Assembly (NCBI GenBank): GCA_904502185.1
Contig: CAJGDX010000004.1
Location: 1 to 56,931 of the forward strand
Direction: 5' to 3'
Origin: an uncultured Bacteroidaceae bacterium
Lineage (GTDB): Bacteria; Bacteroidota; Bacteroidia; Bacteroidales; Bacteroidaceae
Length of the DNA: 56,931 nucleotides
A model generated the notes under the pieces. The model did no database searches. It was given only the letters and a program-made list of their open reading frames with translations, and had not been told where the DNA came from. Of this stretch, positions 44,263 through 52,756 are shown in pieces. The position numbers and the translations under genes were made by a program. Position 1 is the first letter of the stretch. Each line of letters begins with the position of its first letter.

Positions 44263-44444
44263 GATGCTATTTTTCTTGTGTTTGTTTCAACCTACAAAAA
44301 TAGTGTATGTGGCGAGTAGTACAAAATAATTTATTTGTTTTTCTCCTAAACTGCTACCTATTTCTTTTGAATGTGCCGTAAATGGCATGAAGCGGAAAGT
44401 TATTGCGATAGAGCGCTTGAGTAAGTCCAGTCTGTGTAAAATAA

Positions 44445-44480
44445 AAAATGGGATTACTGTTGTGTCAGTCATCCCATTTT
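44445..44480 (-). terminator. Terminator of rpmH
   Basis: 10-bp stem (44445-44454 with 44471-44480) followed on the minus strand by TTATTTTAC, 18 bp past the rpmH stop. The rest of the roughly 235-bp gap to ftsE shows no gene. Confidence 0.7.
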
Positions 44481-44497
44481 AGCTTATAAATGTCGGC

Positions 44498-44659
44498 TTA
44501 TTTTTTCTTGCCGTTATACTCGTCTGAAACTGTCAGCTTAGCGCGTCCTTTAGCTCGACGGGCTGCCAAAACACGACGACCGTTCTTTGTCGCCATTCTC
44601 TCACGAAAACCGTGCTTGTTCTTTCTCTTTCTGTTAGAGGGTTGGAATGTTCTTTTCAT
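44498..44659 (-). CDS. rpmH: 50S ribosomal protein L34
   Basis: A 53-residue, very basic protein, MKRTFQPSNRKRKNKHGFRE then RMATKNGRRVLAARRAKGRA, the standard L34 sequence, with a Bacteroidetes-type tail (KLTVSDEYNGKKK). It is monocistronic with a good promoter and terminator. It is not next to rnpA, unlike in most bacteria. Confidence 0.97.
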   Translation of the reverse strand: MKRTFQPSNRKRKNKHGFRERMATKNGRRVLAARRAKGRAKLTVSDEYNGKKK

Positions 44660-44710
44660 CGTTTATATATTTTTATGTTTACTATTCAAGGGTTTTTGCC
44701 ATTCGGGTTG

Positions 44711-44741
44711 CAAAGTTAGATTATTTTTTTTAATCCGCAAA
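44711..44741 (-). promoter_or_regulatory. Promoter of rpmH
   Basis: On the minus strand, TTTG (44738-44741), 19-bp spacer, TAACTTTG (44711-44718), an exact consensus match 51 bp before the ATG. Confidence 0.75.
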
Positions 44742-44810
44742 CTATTTTCAAGGTAAAATAAGCACTTGTTTAAATATCTCTGTTTTTTCTTTACAAAGCT
44801 GGCGTAAACA

Positions 44811-44847
44811 ATGCTCCCCAAGGCGCGAAAAACGCCTTGGGGAGCAT
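44811..44847 (-). terminator. Terminator of the 902-aa secreted protein gene
   Basis: 15-bp perfect GC-rich stem (44811-44825 with 44833-44847) and 7-nt loop, 12 bp past the stop, followed on the minus strand by TGTTTAC. Confidence 0.75.
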
Positions 44848-44859
44848 GACTGTTTTAAA

Positions 44860-47568
44860 CTATTTGTATATCTTTTCGCTCTTGATTACTCCGTTGGCAT
44901 ATACATATTTTACAATGTTCATGCCTTTGACGGGGGCTTTGACTGAAATGCCCGCAGGAGTGTAATAATGTACAGAAACTATTTCGTCGCCCTCTGCCAC
45001 AGGTGCCGATATTGCTGTGGGGTTTGAATTGAGCAGACGCAGGTTCCATCTTGAATATTCTTCGGCGTAAGTGTTGTAAACAACGTCGCCTATGGTTGCA
45101 TCGCCATTGTTGTGGTTGCTGATATACAATGCCTTGCTCTCATCTGCGGCGTTCACAATCTCAAATGAGGCATCGCCGCGATAGATTATTTTGAATGCTG
45201 TTCCGCGTTCAACGGTAGAGGCAATGGGGGCATTGAGTTCGCTGCTTCCCAGGTACTCGCCGGTTGCTACATTCTTTATGTAGTATGTGTCCTTTTCGCC
45301 GCCATCGAGCATTTCAGCAGAAATCAGCTGGAAGCAGAATGCAGAGTCCATTTCAACGTAGCCCATAGGAGATGCCTCCCACTTGAATGTGTAGTTGCCG
45401 TTGAGGTCGCTGTTCTCGTTCTTCACGCAGCGCATTGCCATTTTTGAGTTGCCGTTTTTAGCAAATCCGTCAAATGCGTTCTCTATTACATATGTGCCTT
45501 CTGCCACCTTGTTCGCATCGCGGAATCTGATAACTTCGGGGTCTACTTTCTCGCCATATTGGCTGAAAATGAATTCTACGGGTACACGTGTACCTACCGA
45601 GTATCCCTGCTGTGAATAGCTGAATGCGTTCATCTCTTCGGGCAGTTTAACGTCGATGTAGCAATATTGCGGGTCGTTGGCATATCCGTGGACGTCGGTT
45701 TTGTCGGGTACTGCTCCGCAGTAGTATGTGTTTATCTGTCCGTCGAGCATCTTGCCGATTGTAGAACCGCCAAATGTGGTCAATGAATTTACGGTTATCA
45801 TGTCTTCGGTGATGTTGACTTTGCGTCCGAATTTGTCGTAAATCTCAAACTCTGCAATTGCAGGAATGTCGTAACCCAGGTACGATTCTCCGTTGTTTGT
45901 CTTTACAACAGTGAAGCGCAGCTCTGACACAGGCTTCTCAAGGTAGTAGAGAGGCGATCTCCACAAGTATGAACCATTTGACTGCAATGTGCCGGGAAGT
46001 CCGTCGTTAGTTGTTCCCACCTTGAAAGGCACTGCTGCTATACATGAAATGCGCGAAGCCCAGAAGTTGTCCAGACTTTTTTTCAGCTCATCGATACACT
46101 CGTCCAGTTCTGTAAGGTAACGGCTGTTTATCACAGCTTCGGCAAGGTCAATGGCAAGCAGTTCCAGATAGCTTGCGTATGTGTCGGGGAATGTGCCAAG
46201 CTCCCAGAGCGGATCGCTTGATGTAGGAAGCTCTTTCATCTCAAACTGGTCGTAGATGTAAAGCATTGAGTCTACAAACAGGTAGGCATAAGTGGAAACA
46301 TACTCATTCAACTGTGCATTGAATTCCGCTGCAAAATTTGCAAATTCAGAATATGTGAGCGGAGGATTGATTATCTGATTCTTTGCGCTTTCTATGGTCT
46401 TTTTGAGCTTGTTCTCGAGTGTCTGCTCCGAAGCCATGCTTTTGTGGTACATGGCAATTCTTCTTTCAGCCTCGTCGATGGTCGTTTGTATGCGGTTGAC
46501 AACCGATGCGGGACTGATGTTTGCCTTGTGGATGGTGAATTTGCTGCTGAAGGGGCGTTTGCTTGCCATTTTTCCCTCTTCGGAGTTTCCAAGAACGTTC
46601 ATTCTCATGTAGGCATCCTCTACAATGAGGAGCCAGTCGTCGTTGGTGGTAAGTTCGAAAGTGCCATCACCCAACTGCTTGAATGTTATTTCGGCTGCTG
46701 AACTTTCGAGGGGAGTCCAATGGAGGGGACCTGTGCTTTTTACAGCTGTAATGTAGCGTTCGCGGTTGAAAAATGAGACTTTGTATGTATTTTCCTTGCC
46801 CTTTACGGGAATAAGTGTGAAAAGACCTGCTGCTGAAGGTTTAGAGGTTGCCAAATAGGGCGATTCAAAAAATCCTCCACCGGCGAATGTCTGTTTGTAC
46901 GATTCGTAGTAATACTCATCGGAGTGTCCTTCGAGCAGGAACAGGCTTGTCTCGTTCTTAAGCTCCTCTATGCTTGTAACTTTCTCAAGCGACAGATTTT
47001 GCTCGGGGTAGGGGATGTAGTCTGTTCCGGGTGTAAGTCCCACATATTCGGGCAGGGTGGTGTACATGTAATAATGTGAGTCCCACTCAACCGAGAAACT
47101 GTTGATGGGGTTCTCGAAGGTCAGTTCAATGTGGTGGTAGTCGCCTCCGTATGTTCCCTTTCCTGTTGTACTCTGAAAAAATGTCAAAGTGTCGCCGTCG
47201 CTCAGCGCCTCTATCGAACTTGAACCATCTGCGAGGGCGTTGGTGGTGGCGGTATAGGGAATCTGCTCTCCGCTTGCATCAAGCACTCTTAACTCGGCAA
47301 AAGTTACATAGGGGTATCCGGGGCCGTTGGAAATACGTCCGGCTGAGTTGCTTCCTGTCATAGTGCTTGTTGTTCCGCACATGGTGATGCGGAGCTTTGA
47401 TGTAGGCTCGTCGAATGTGAAGACTCTTGATGTATATCTCTTATACATCGAAACTTTCTCACCGGGAAGTCCGTCTTCCGCAGTAAGTGTAATGGGCCAT
47501 GTGTCATTTGCCTTTATTGCAAGGGTGGCTACTATGGCCATAATCATAGATAATAAAACTCGTTTCAT
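44860..47568 (-). CDS. Large secreted protein, duplicated domain architecture with sorting-like tail
   Basis: 902 residues with a signal peptide ending near IKA-N. Two similar halves can be seen. Each opens with a discoidin-like beta domain (LTAEDGLPG and VGTTNDGLPG; SKLRITMCG and SELRFTVVK; AELRVLDASGEQI and AEFEIYDKFGRKV) followed by a beta-trefoil-like region. A helical, FIVAR-like linker (about 355-510) separates them. The last 40 residues, with YYTPAGISVKAPVKGMNIVK and a YANG..KIYK end, resemble the C-terminal sorting tails of Bacteroidetes secreted proteins (T9SS-like). Function unknown; a carbohydrate- or host-surface-binding role is inference. It is monocistronic with a weak promoter. 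Confidence 0.8.
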   Translation of the reverse strand: MKRVLLSMIMAIVATLAIKANDTWPITLTAEDGLPGEKVSMYKRYTSRVFTFDEPTSKLRITMCGTTSTMTGSNSAGRISNGPGYPYVTFAELRVLDASGEQIPYTATTNALADGSSSIEALSDGDTLTFFQSTTGKGTYGGDYHHIELTFENPINSFSVEWDSHYYMYTTLPEYVGLTPGTDYIPYPEQNLSLEKVTSIEELKNETSLFLLEGHSDEYYYESYKQTFAGGGFFESPYLATSKPSAAGLFTLIPVKGKENTYKVSFFNRERYITAVKSTGPLHWTPLESSAAEITFKQLGDGTFELTTNDDWLLIVEDAYMRMNVLGNSEEGKMASKRPFSSKFTIHKANISPASVVNRIQTTIDEAERRIAMYHKSMASEQTLENKLKKTIESAKNQIINPPLTYSEFANFAAEFNAQLNEYVSTYAYLFVDSMLYIYDQFEMKELPTSSDPLWELGTFPDTYASYLELLAIDLAEAVINSRYLTELDECIDELKKSLDNFWASRISCIAAVPFKVGTTNDGLPGTLQSNGSYLWRSPLYYLEKPVSELRFTVVKTNNGESYLGYDIPAIAEFEIYDKFGRKVNITEDMITVNSLTTFGGSTIGKMLDGQINTYYCGAVPDKTDVHGYANDPQYCYIDVKLPEEMNAFSYSQQGYSVGTRVPVEFIFSQYGEKVDPEVIRFRDANKVAEGTYVIENAFDGFAKNGNSKMAMRCVKNENSDLNGNYTFKWEASPMGYVEMDSAFCFQLISAEMLDGGEKDTYYIKNVATGEYLGSSELNAPIASTVERGTAFKIIYRGDASFEIVNAADESKALYISNHNNGDATIGDVVYNTYAEEYSRWNLRLLNSNPTAISAPVAEGDEIVSVHYYTPAGISVKAPVKGMNIVKYVYANGVIKSEKIYK

Positions 47569-47878
47569 AAGGCTTATATTTTTTGTTATTCCTTTCTACT
47601 GCAAAAGAAGTAAATTTTATTAATATTTCGTTGTTCTTTTCCGGGTTTTATTGAAAAATATTGAAATATGTAACGTGGCGCTGCTTCTGGGGAAGAATTT
47701 TGTCGTTTAACGATTGTTTGTCGCCGTTCGATTTTAAACAGCAAATAGCAATAAAACCCATTAATAATTTTGATGTTGCATAAAAAGTTGTAAATTTGCG
47801 ATAATTTATATTTATATTATACCTTAAGGGGAATTATATAGCAATAGCAAATTTATAAACTATTATAAACTAACGAAA
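47569..47878. other. Divergent intergenic region (310 bp)
   Basis: AT-rich, with no coding frame seen. It holds the galE promoter on the right. For the leftward secreted-protein gene only a weak TTCTTTTG candidate box was found. Confidence 0.5.
47769..47798 (+). promoter_or_regulatory. Promoter of galE
   Basis: TTTG (47769-47772), 18-bp spacer, TAAATTTG (47791-47798). The leader to the ATG is about 75 nt and AT-rich. Confidence 0.6.
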
Positions 47879-48895
47879 ATGAAAATCTTATTAACTGGTG
47901 GTGCTGGCTTCATCGGTAGCCACACCTTGATTGAGCTTGTAGAGGCCGGACACGATGCAGTAGTAGTTGACAACTTGTATAACGCTTCTCCTATTTCGTT
48001 GCAGCGCGTTGCAAAGATCATCGGCAAGGAGGTTCCTTTCTACAAGGTTGACATTCGCGACCGCGAGGGATTGCAGAAAGTATTCGACGAGCACAAGTTC
48101 GATGCATGTATCCACTTTGCAGGCCTTAAGGCTGTGGGCGAGAGCTGCGCAAAGCCTCTCGAGTACTACGAGAATAATATGAACGGTACATTCGTGCTTG
48201 TAGATGTAATGCGTCAGAATGGTTGCAAGAACATCATTTTCTCGTCAAGTGCTACCGTATATGGCGACCCTGCCATCATTCCCATCACAGAGGAGTGCCC
48301 CAAAGGCAAATGCACCAACCCCTACGGACAGACAAAGTCTATGCTCGAAGAGGTTCTTTTGGATGTGCAGAAGGCTGATAACGAGTGGAACGTAGTTCTT
48401 CTCCGTTACTTCAACCCCATCGGTGCCCACAAGAGCGGTACTATCGGCGAGAACCCCAACGGTATCCCCAACAACCTTATGCCCTACATAACACAGACAG
48501 CAGTAGGCAAGCGTGCTGAGCTTGGTGTATTTGGCGACGACTACGACACACACGATGGTACAGGTGTACGCGACTACATTCACGTAGTTGACCTCGCACG
48601 CGCTCACGTTGCAGCGTTGAAGGCTATCGTTGAGAATAAGGGTGCTGCTGTTTACAACATCGGTACAGGTCAGGGTTATTCAGTTCTCGACGTCGTTAAG
48701 GCTTTTGAGAAGGTTAACGAAGTACCCGTTCCCTATTCAATCAAGCCCCGCCGTCCGGGTGACATCGCTACATGCTACTGTAACCCTGCTAAGGCTGAGG
48801 CAGAACTCGGCTGGAAGGCTGAATTCGGTATCGAAGAGATGTGCCGCGACAGCTGGAACTGGCAGAAGAACAATCCCAACGGATTCGAAGAGTAA
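47879..48895 (+). CDS. galE: UDP-glucose 4-epimerase
   Basis: 338 residues. Interconverts UDP-glucose and UDP-galactose. NAD loop GGAGFIGSHTLIELV, catalytic SSSATVYG and YGQTKSMLEE (YxxxK) are clear, with C-terminal RRPGDIATCYCNPAKAEAEL. It is monocistronic, followed by a short terminator. It may supply galactose units for surface glycans as well as the Leloir pathway; the GH27 alpha-galactosidase in this window could provide substrate (inference). Confidence 0.96.
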   Translation: MKILLTGGAGFIGSHTLIELVEAGHDAVVVDNLYNASPISLQRVAKIIGKEVPFYKVDIRDREGLQKVFDEHKFDACIHFAGLKAVGESCAKPLEYYENNMNGTFVLVDVMRQNGCKNIIFSSSATVYGDPAIIPITEECPKGKCTNPYGQTKSMLEEVLLDVQKADNEWNVVLLRYFNPIGAHKSGTIGENPNGIPNNLMPYITQTAVGKRAELGVFGDDYDTHDGTGVRDYIHVVDLARAHVAALKAIVENKGAAVYNIGTGQGYSVLDVVKAFEKVNEVPVPYSIKPRRPGDIATCYCNPAKAEAELGWKAEFGIEEMCRDSWNWQKNNPNGFEE

Positions 48896-48918
48896 TCTCA
48901 TTATTCTTATAAACATAG

Positions 48919-48945
48919 AAGAGCGACCCATCGGGCCGCTCTTTT
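48919..48945 (+). terminator. Terminator of galE
   Basis: Stem AAGAGCG/CGCTCTT with a short inner CCC/GGG stem, then TT; 23 bp after the stop. A tract of nine Cs (48995-49003) lies further on in this convergent gap. Confidence 0.6.
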
Positions 48946-49030
48946 GCGCTTTATTGCTGCAGTACGTCGGGGTTCTGTTGTCGTAAAAACTTTGCCCCCC
49001 CCCATCAATGATGGTCACTGTAATAATTTC

Positions 49031-51274
49031 CTATTTTATCTCATCCCATTTGGGAGGGTTCACTCCCAACAGGTGTCTGACAAAGAAATCGTATCTTTTG
49101 TGTTCGCCGAAAGATTCGCCCATAGTGTGGCGTGCTCCGGGAATTACCACAAGTTCAAAATCTTTTCCGGCCTTTATGAGCGCGTTGGCCAATTGCATGG
49201 TCGATGCAGGGTCGACATTGTCGTCCATCTCTCCAACGACAAGCATCAGCGGACGACGCAGAAGATGAGCATTCTCGGTGTTTGAACTCTTTTTGTATTG
49301 CTCGCCTACGGGGTAACCCAGCCATTGTTCGTTCCACCATATTTTATCCATGCGGTTGTCGTGGCATCCGCAGGCTGAATAGGCTGCCTTGTAGAAGTCG
49401 GGGTAGTGAAGCACGGCTGTGGTTGACTCCTGGCCGCCTGCGGAACAACCATATATGCCTACACGCTCAATGTCCATGTAAGGGTATTTTTTTGCGGCAG
49501 CCTTTATCCATGCTATGTGGTCGGGCAAGCCTGCGTCCTGAAGGTTGCGGTAGCAGATGTTCTCGAATTCGCGCGAACGGAACGATGTTCCCATTCCGTC
49601 TACCATTACCACAATAAATCCAAGTTCGGCTATTGAGGTCATGTTCCAGTCGTAGGGGGTGAATTTCTTGGGTACATAGTGGCTGCCGGGTCCCTGGTAG
49701 ATGTACTCTATAATGGGGTATTTCTTGTCGGGGTCGAAATTCGATGGGCGTACAATCAATCCCCACATATCTGTCTTTCCGTCGCGTCCTTTGGCTGTGA
49801 ATACTTCGGGTGCTTTCCATCCTTCGGCAAGCAGACGGCTGATGTCTGCAGTTTCGAGTGTCATCACTTTTTTGCCGTCGTTGTTGCGCAATACTGCTTC
49901 GGGCGCATCTGATACGGTGGAATAGACATCGACCAGATATTTCATGTCGCGCGAGAAGGTTGCTGTGTGTGTGCCTTTAGAGGGCGTGAGGTCGGTGAAT
50001 CCCTTGCCGTCAAAGCCTATGCGGTAGTAACGTATGTGGTAGGGGTCTTCGTTCTTTTTTACTCCGTTGGCCGAGAAGTATATCATGCGCTCTTCTTCGT
50101 CGATACGCAATATGTCGCGCACGTACCATTCGCCTTTTGTTATCTGGTGTGTGGGGGTGCCGGTTGTGCGGTCGTACATATACAGGTGGTTCCAATTGTC
50201 GCGCTCGCTCATCCATATTATATGTTTGCCATCGCGCAGGTCGTGTCGGAAGTAGCGACTGTAGTTGACATATTTGTCGCTTGTCTCTTCTATTATCGGG
50301 CGCACGGCGCCATCCTCGGCAGAAAGTTCAAGCACGCGGTACACCTGATGTCCGCGTTGGTTGTATTCGAATGTGAGTGTGCGGCTGTTGCTGTCCCATC
50401 GTGGTGGACGTATTTCGTACTGCTGTGCGAAAAGTTCGCTCGATGGAATGATGGCTTGCCCGCTCTCAACGTGGTAGATGCATGGCACTTTGAATGGCAG
50501 TTCATCGCCCGGCTTTGCATACTCCTGTTTGTGCAATATTGGTTGCAATTGGTTGTTTGGCGACGACTCCACATAGTAGACGTAGCGTTTTTCTGTGGGA
50601 CGTATTTTGCATGATGCGACTTTGCGGCTGTCGGGCGACCAATGTATATATGCCGAATAGTAGTTGCCGGGAGTGCCATCAATGCTCAGTTGGCGTTCCT
50701 TGCCGGTGGCAAGCTCTTTTACGAAGATGTTGCAATCTTTGATGTATGCAGTGTGTTTACCATCGGGCGAGGTTACAGGATGGGCCTCTTTCTCGTCGTC
50801 GCGCTCCATCCAATGGCGCTGACGTCCTTGACGACGGTATGTTTCGCCACAGTCGGTAAGTCTGTCATGCTGTTTGTCGTACATCCATCTGCGGCCCGAA
50901 AATTGAAAATAGAGTGTGTCGGCGTTGTCGGTTGTTGTAAGTTGCGTCAGGTTGAGATGTGCCGGGTCTGCATTTTTGCGACTCTTTTCAGACAATGCAG
51001 TTGCCAACTGTTGGTGGTCGAACAGTTCGTGACGCTCTTTTTTGTCGGCGTCAACTATTGCGTAGATGGTGCCATCGGGGGTGTTGCGTGTGTACCAGAA
51101 TTTGTGGGTGTTCCCTATCCAATGTGCTGTTACGCCTGAATAGAAAGTCTTGCCGTTGTACTTGTGGTACATAGAGTAGGCACGCTTGTAATCTTCGATT
51201 GTTCCTTGTGCCGTCGCGTTGCCCAAAAAGGCTGCCAACATGATTATGATTGTAAGTATTCTCTTTGTTCTCAT
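49031..51274 (-). CDS. Secreted S9 family (DPP-IV-like) peptidase
   Basis: 747 residues with a signal peptide ending ATA-Q. The N-terminal beta-propeller (DPPIV_N; SPDGKHTAYIKDCNIFVKEL) is followed by an alpha/beta-hydrolase domain. The nucleophile Ser is in YGCSAGGQE; the Asp is in GEMDDNVDP and the His in PGARHTMGE. The GCSAGG elbow differs from the GWSYGG of classical DPP-IV and marks a Bacteroidetes subgroup. It would clip dipeptides from peptides in the periplasm. An ATG six codons upstream is possible; I chose the one directly before the signal peptide. Confidence 0.9.
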   Translation of the reverse strand: MRTKRILTIIIMLAAFLGNATAQGTIEDYKRAYSMYHKYNGKTFYSGVTAHWIGNTHKFWYTRNTPDGTIYAIVDADKKERHELFDHQQLATALSEKSRKNADPAHLNLTQLTTTDNADTLYFQFSGRRWMYDKQHDRLTDCGETYRRQGRQRHWMERDDEKEAHPVTSPDGKHTAYIKDCNIFVKELATGKERQLSIDGTPGNYYSAYIHWSPDSRKVASCKIRPTEKRYVYYVESSPNNQLQPILHKQEYAKPGDELPFKVPCIYHVESGQAIIPSSELFAQQYEIRPPRWDSNSRTLTFEYNQRGHQVYRVLELSAEDGAVRPIIEETSDKYVNYSRYFRHDLRDGKHIIWMSERDNWNHLYMYDRTTGTPTHQITKGEWYVRDILRIDEEERMIYFSANGVKKNEDPYHIRYYRIGFDGKGFTDLTPSKGTHTATFSRDMKYLVDVYSTVSDAPEAVLRNNDGKKVMTLETADISRLLAEGWKAPEVFTAKGRDGKTDMWGLIVRPSNFDPDKKYPIIEYIYQGPGSHYVPKKFTPYDWNMTSIAELGFIVVMVDGMGTSFRSREFENICYRNLQDAGLPDHIAWIKAAAKKYPYMDIERVGIYGCSAGGQESTTAVLHYPDFYKAAYSACGCHDNRMDKIWWNEQWLGYPVGEQYKKSSNTENAHLLRRPLMLVVGEMDDNVDPASTMQLANALIKAGKDFELVVIPGARHTMGESFGEHKRYDFFVRHLLGVNPPKWDEIK

Positions 51275-51306
51275 GGTGTTATGTGCTTTCAAGTCTATTG
51301 CTAGGT

Positions 51307-51337
51307 AAAAAAAGAATCACCGCCGCGGCGGTGATTC
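51307..51337 (-). terminator. Terminator of rpsP
   Basis: Perfect 24-bp GC-rich palindrome (51314-51337) followed on the minus strand by seven Ts. Very strong; it isolates rpsP from the S9 peptidase gene. Confidence 0.92.
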
Positions 51338-51381
51338 GTAGTTTTGTTGAGCAGATATGTTGCTCGGGGTTTGTAAAGAGA

Positions 51382-51933
51382 TTAAGCCTCAGCTGTCTCA
51401 GCGGGTGCCTCTGTTGTAGCCTCTGCGTTCTCAGCAGCAGCTGCTGCCTCTGCCTCAGCCTTAGCCAATGCCTCAGCGGCTTTCTTGTCAGCAACTTTCT
51501 TAGCGATAGCTGCGTTCTTCTCTTTCTCAGCCTCAAGGCTTGCTTTCTTCTGCTCTGCCTTTGCCTGCTCGTTCTTTGTTTTGATGCTGTTGAGTGCGTT
51601 CTCTTTGCCGCTCTTCCAAGCCTCGAATTTAGCCTGTGCTGCAGCCTCGTCGAATGCGCCCTTCTTAACACCACCCTGGAGGTGCTTCATCATGTAAACG
51701 CCTTCGCGTGACAAGATGTTGCGTACTGTGTCAGTGGGAGTAGCACCGTTGTTTACCCAATACAAAGCGCGCTCGAAGTTGATGTCAACTGTAGCGGGGT
51801 TTGTGTTAGGGTTGTAAGTACCGATCTTCTCGGTGAACTTTCCATCGCGTGGAGATCTCGAATCTGCAATTACGATTGAGTAGAATGCGTAGTGTTTGCG
51901 ACCTCTTCTCTGCAATCTGATTTTTGTTGCCAT
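51382..51933 (-). CDS. rpsP: 30S ribosomal protein S16 with Ala/Glu/Lys-rich extension
   Basis: 183 residues. The first 80 or so are a standard S16 (MATKIRLQRRGRKHYAFYSI, DGKFTEKIGTYNP, ERALYWVNNGATPTDTVRNI). The remaining 100 or so are a predicted helical, charged tail rich in Ala, Lys and Glu, ending ATTEAPAETAEA. E. coli S16 has 82 residues; long tails are common in Bacteroidetes. It has its own promoter, a leader hairpin and a terminator, and is not in an rpsP-rimM-trmD-rplS operon. Confidence 0.96.
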   Translation of the reverse strand: MATKIRLQRRGRKHYAFYSIVIADSRSPRDGKFTEKIGTYNPNTNPATVDINFERALYWVNNGATPTDTVRNILSREGVYMMKHLQGGVKKGAFDEAAAQAKFEAWKSGKENALNSIKTKNEQAKAEQKKASLEAEKEKNAAIAKKVADKKAAEALAKAEAEAAAAAENAEATTEAPAETAEA

Positions 51934-51968
51934 TTGTTTAATTATTAATGGGTTAATGATTAGAGTTA

Positions 51969-51987
51969 GCCAATATCCCGTATTGGC
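51969..51987 (-). promoter_or_regulatory. Leader hairpin of rpsP mRNA
   Basis: Inverted repeat GCCAATA/TATTGGC with a 5-nt loop, between the predicted transcript start and the rpsP ATG (36 bp away). It could be a ribosomal-protein binding site or RNA-stability element; function unknown. Confidence 0.4.
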
Positions 51988-51991
51988 GGTG

Positions 51992-52023
51992 CAAAGGTAG
52001 TGCTTTTTTTCTTCCTGACCAAT
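51992..52023 (-). promoter_or_regulatory. Promoter of rpsP
   Basis: On the minus strand, ATTG (52020-52023), 20-bp spacer, TACCTTTG (51992-51999). Confidence 0.65.
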
Positions 52024-52072
52024 TCTTTGGGGCTCTTTTTTATTGGTTTCGATGGATTTACGGCTCCTTTTT

Positions 52073-52756
52073 TTACAGGATTCTCACTGAATATCCGAAT
52101 CGTGCGTACATTGTCATCTTTGCCGAGCGTCCGAAGTCGTCGGTCTTTGAGTTGTTGAAAATGTCGCCAAGGCCGTAGTAATATCTGCCTTCTACAAAAA
52201 AGTTACCGGCTTTGGTCTTTAGCTCAAGACCTACTCCTCCCAGAATACCGTAATCGAATTTGTTGTCGGGCTTCTTGCCGTAGATGTTACGGGTGGCAGC
52301 GGGGCGGCTGCTTGCGTCCCATGTGCCTGTGTACTCCTCGCTGTCGCTCAGCAGGAATCCTATCTGCGGGCCCAGGTTTACAAAGAATTGCAGTCCGTGA
52401 GGCTCTTTGCCGAATGCGAGGTGGGCAAGGAAGGGTATCTCCAGGTAGTTGAGAGTGTGGCTGTAGCTGTTGCCTGTCTTGTCGTCGAAGTCCTCTTCCC
52501 ATCCGTGTTGTGCGAAGTTGGCTTCGAGCTGTGCACCACATATCATGTTGAAGTATTTTTCGCTGGTGTAACGTATGCTAAGTCCGCCGTTGTAGCCCAA
52601 AAGGCTGTTCTGTCGGACGGTGGGCTGAAAATCCATGCTGCTGAAGTCAGCTCCTCCTGCGATGCCTATTTCGAGTATGCTGCGTGGCTCCTCTATCTGG
52701 GCATGCAGAACAAGGGTCAACAGCAGGGCGGTTATTGTGGTTAGTGCTTTTTTCAT
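52073..52756 (-). CDS. Outer-membrane beta-barrel protein (PorT-like)
   Basis: 227 residues with a signal peptide ending LHAQ. Alternating amphipathic strands such as LGYNGGLSIRYTSEKYF, LNYLEIPFLAHLAFG and FFVNLGPQIGFLLSD, and a final aromatic strand MYARFGYSVRIL, fit the OMP_b-brl_2 family. It is the last gene of a three-gene operon and its ATG overlaps the preceding LysM lipoprotein stop. It may work with the LysM proteins at the outer membrane; the function is unknown. Confidence 0.85.
   Translation of the reverse strand: MKKALTTITALLLTLVLHAQIEEPRSILEIGIAGGADFSSMDFQPTVRQNSLLGYNGGLSIRYTSEKYFNMICGAQLEANFAQHGWEEDFDDKTGNSYSHTLNYLEIPFLAHLAFGKEPHGLQFFVNLGPQIGFLLSDSEEYTGTWDASSRPAATRNIYGKKPDNKFDYGILGGVGLELKTKAGNFFVEGRYYYGLGDIFNNSKTDDFGRSAKMTMYARFGYSVRIL

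Noticed and set aside
48995..49003. Nine-C homopolymer as a phase-variation switch
   Set aside because: It lies between the 3' ends of convergent genes, outside any promoter or coding start, so slippage would have no obvious target.
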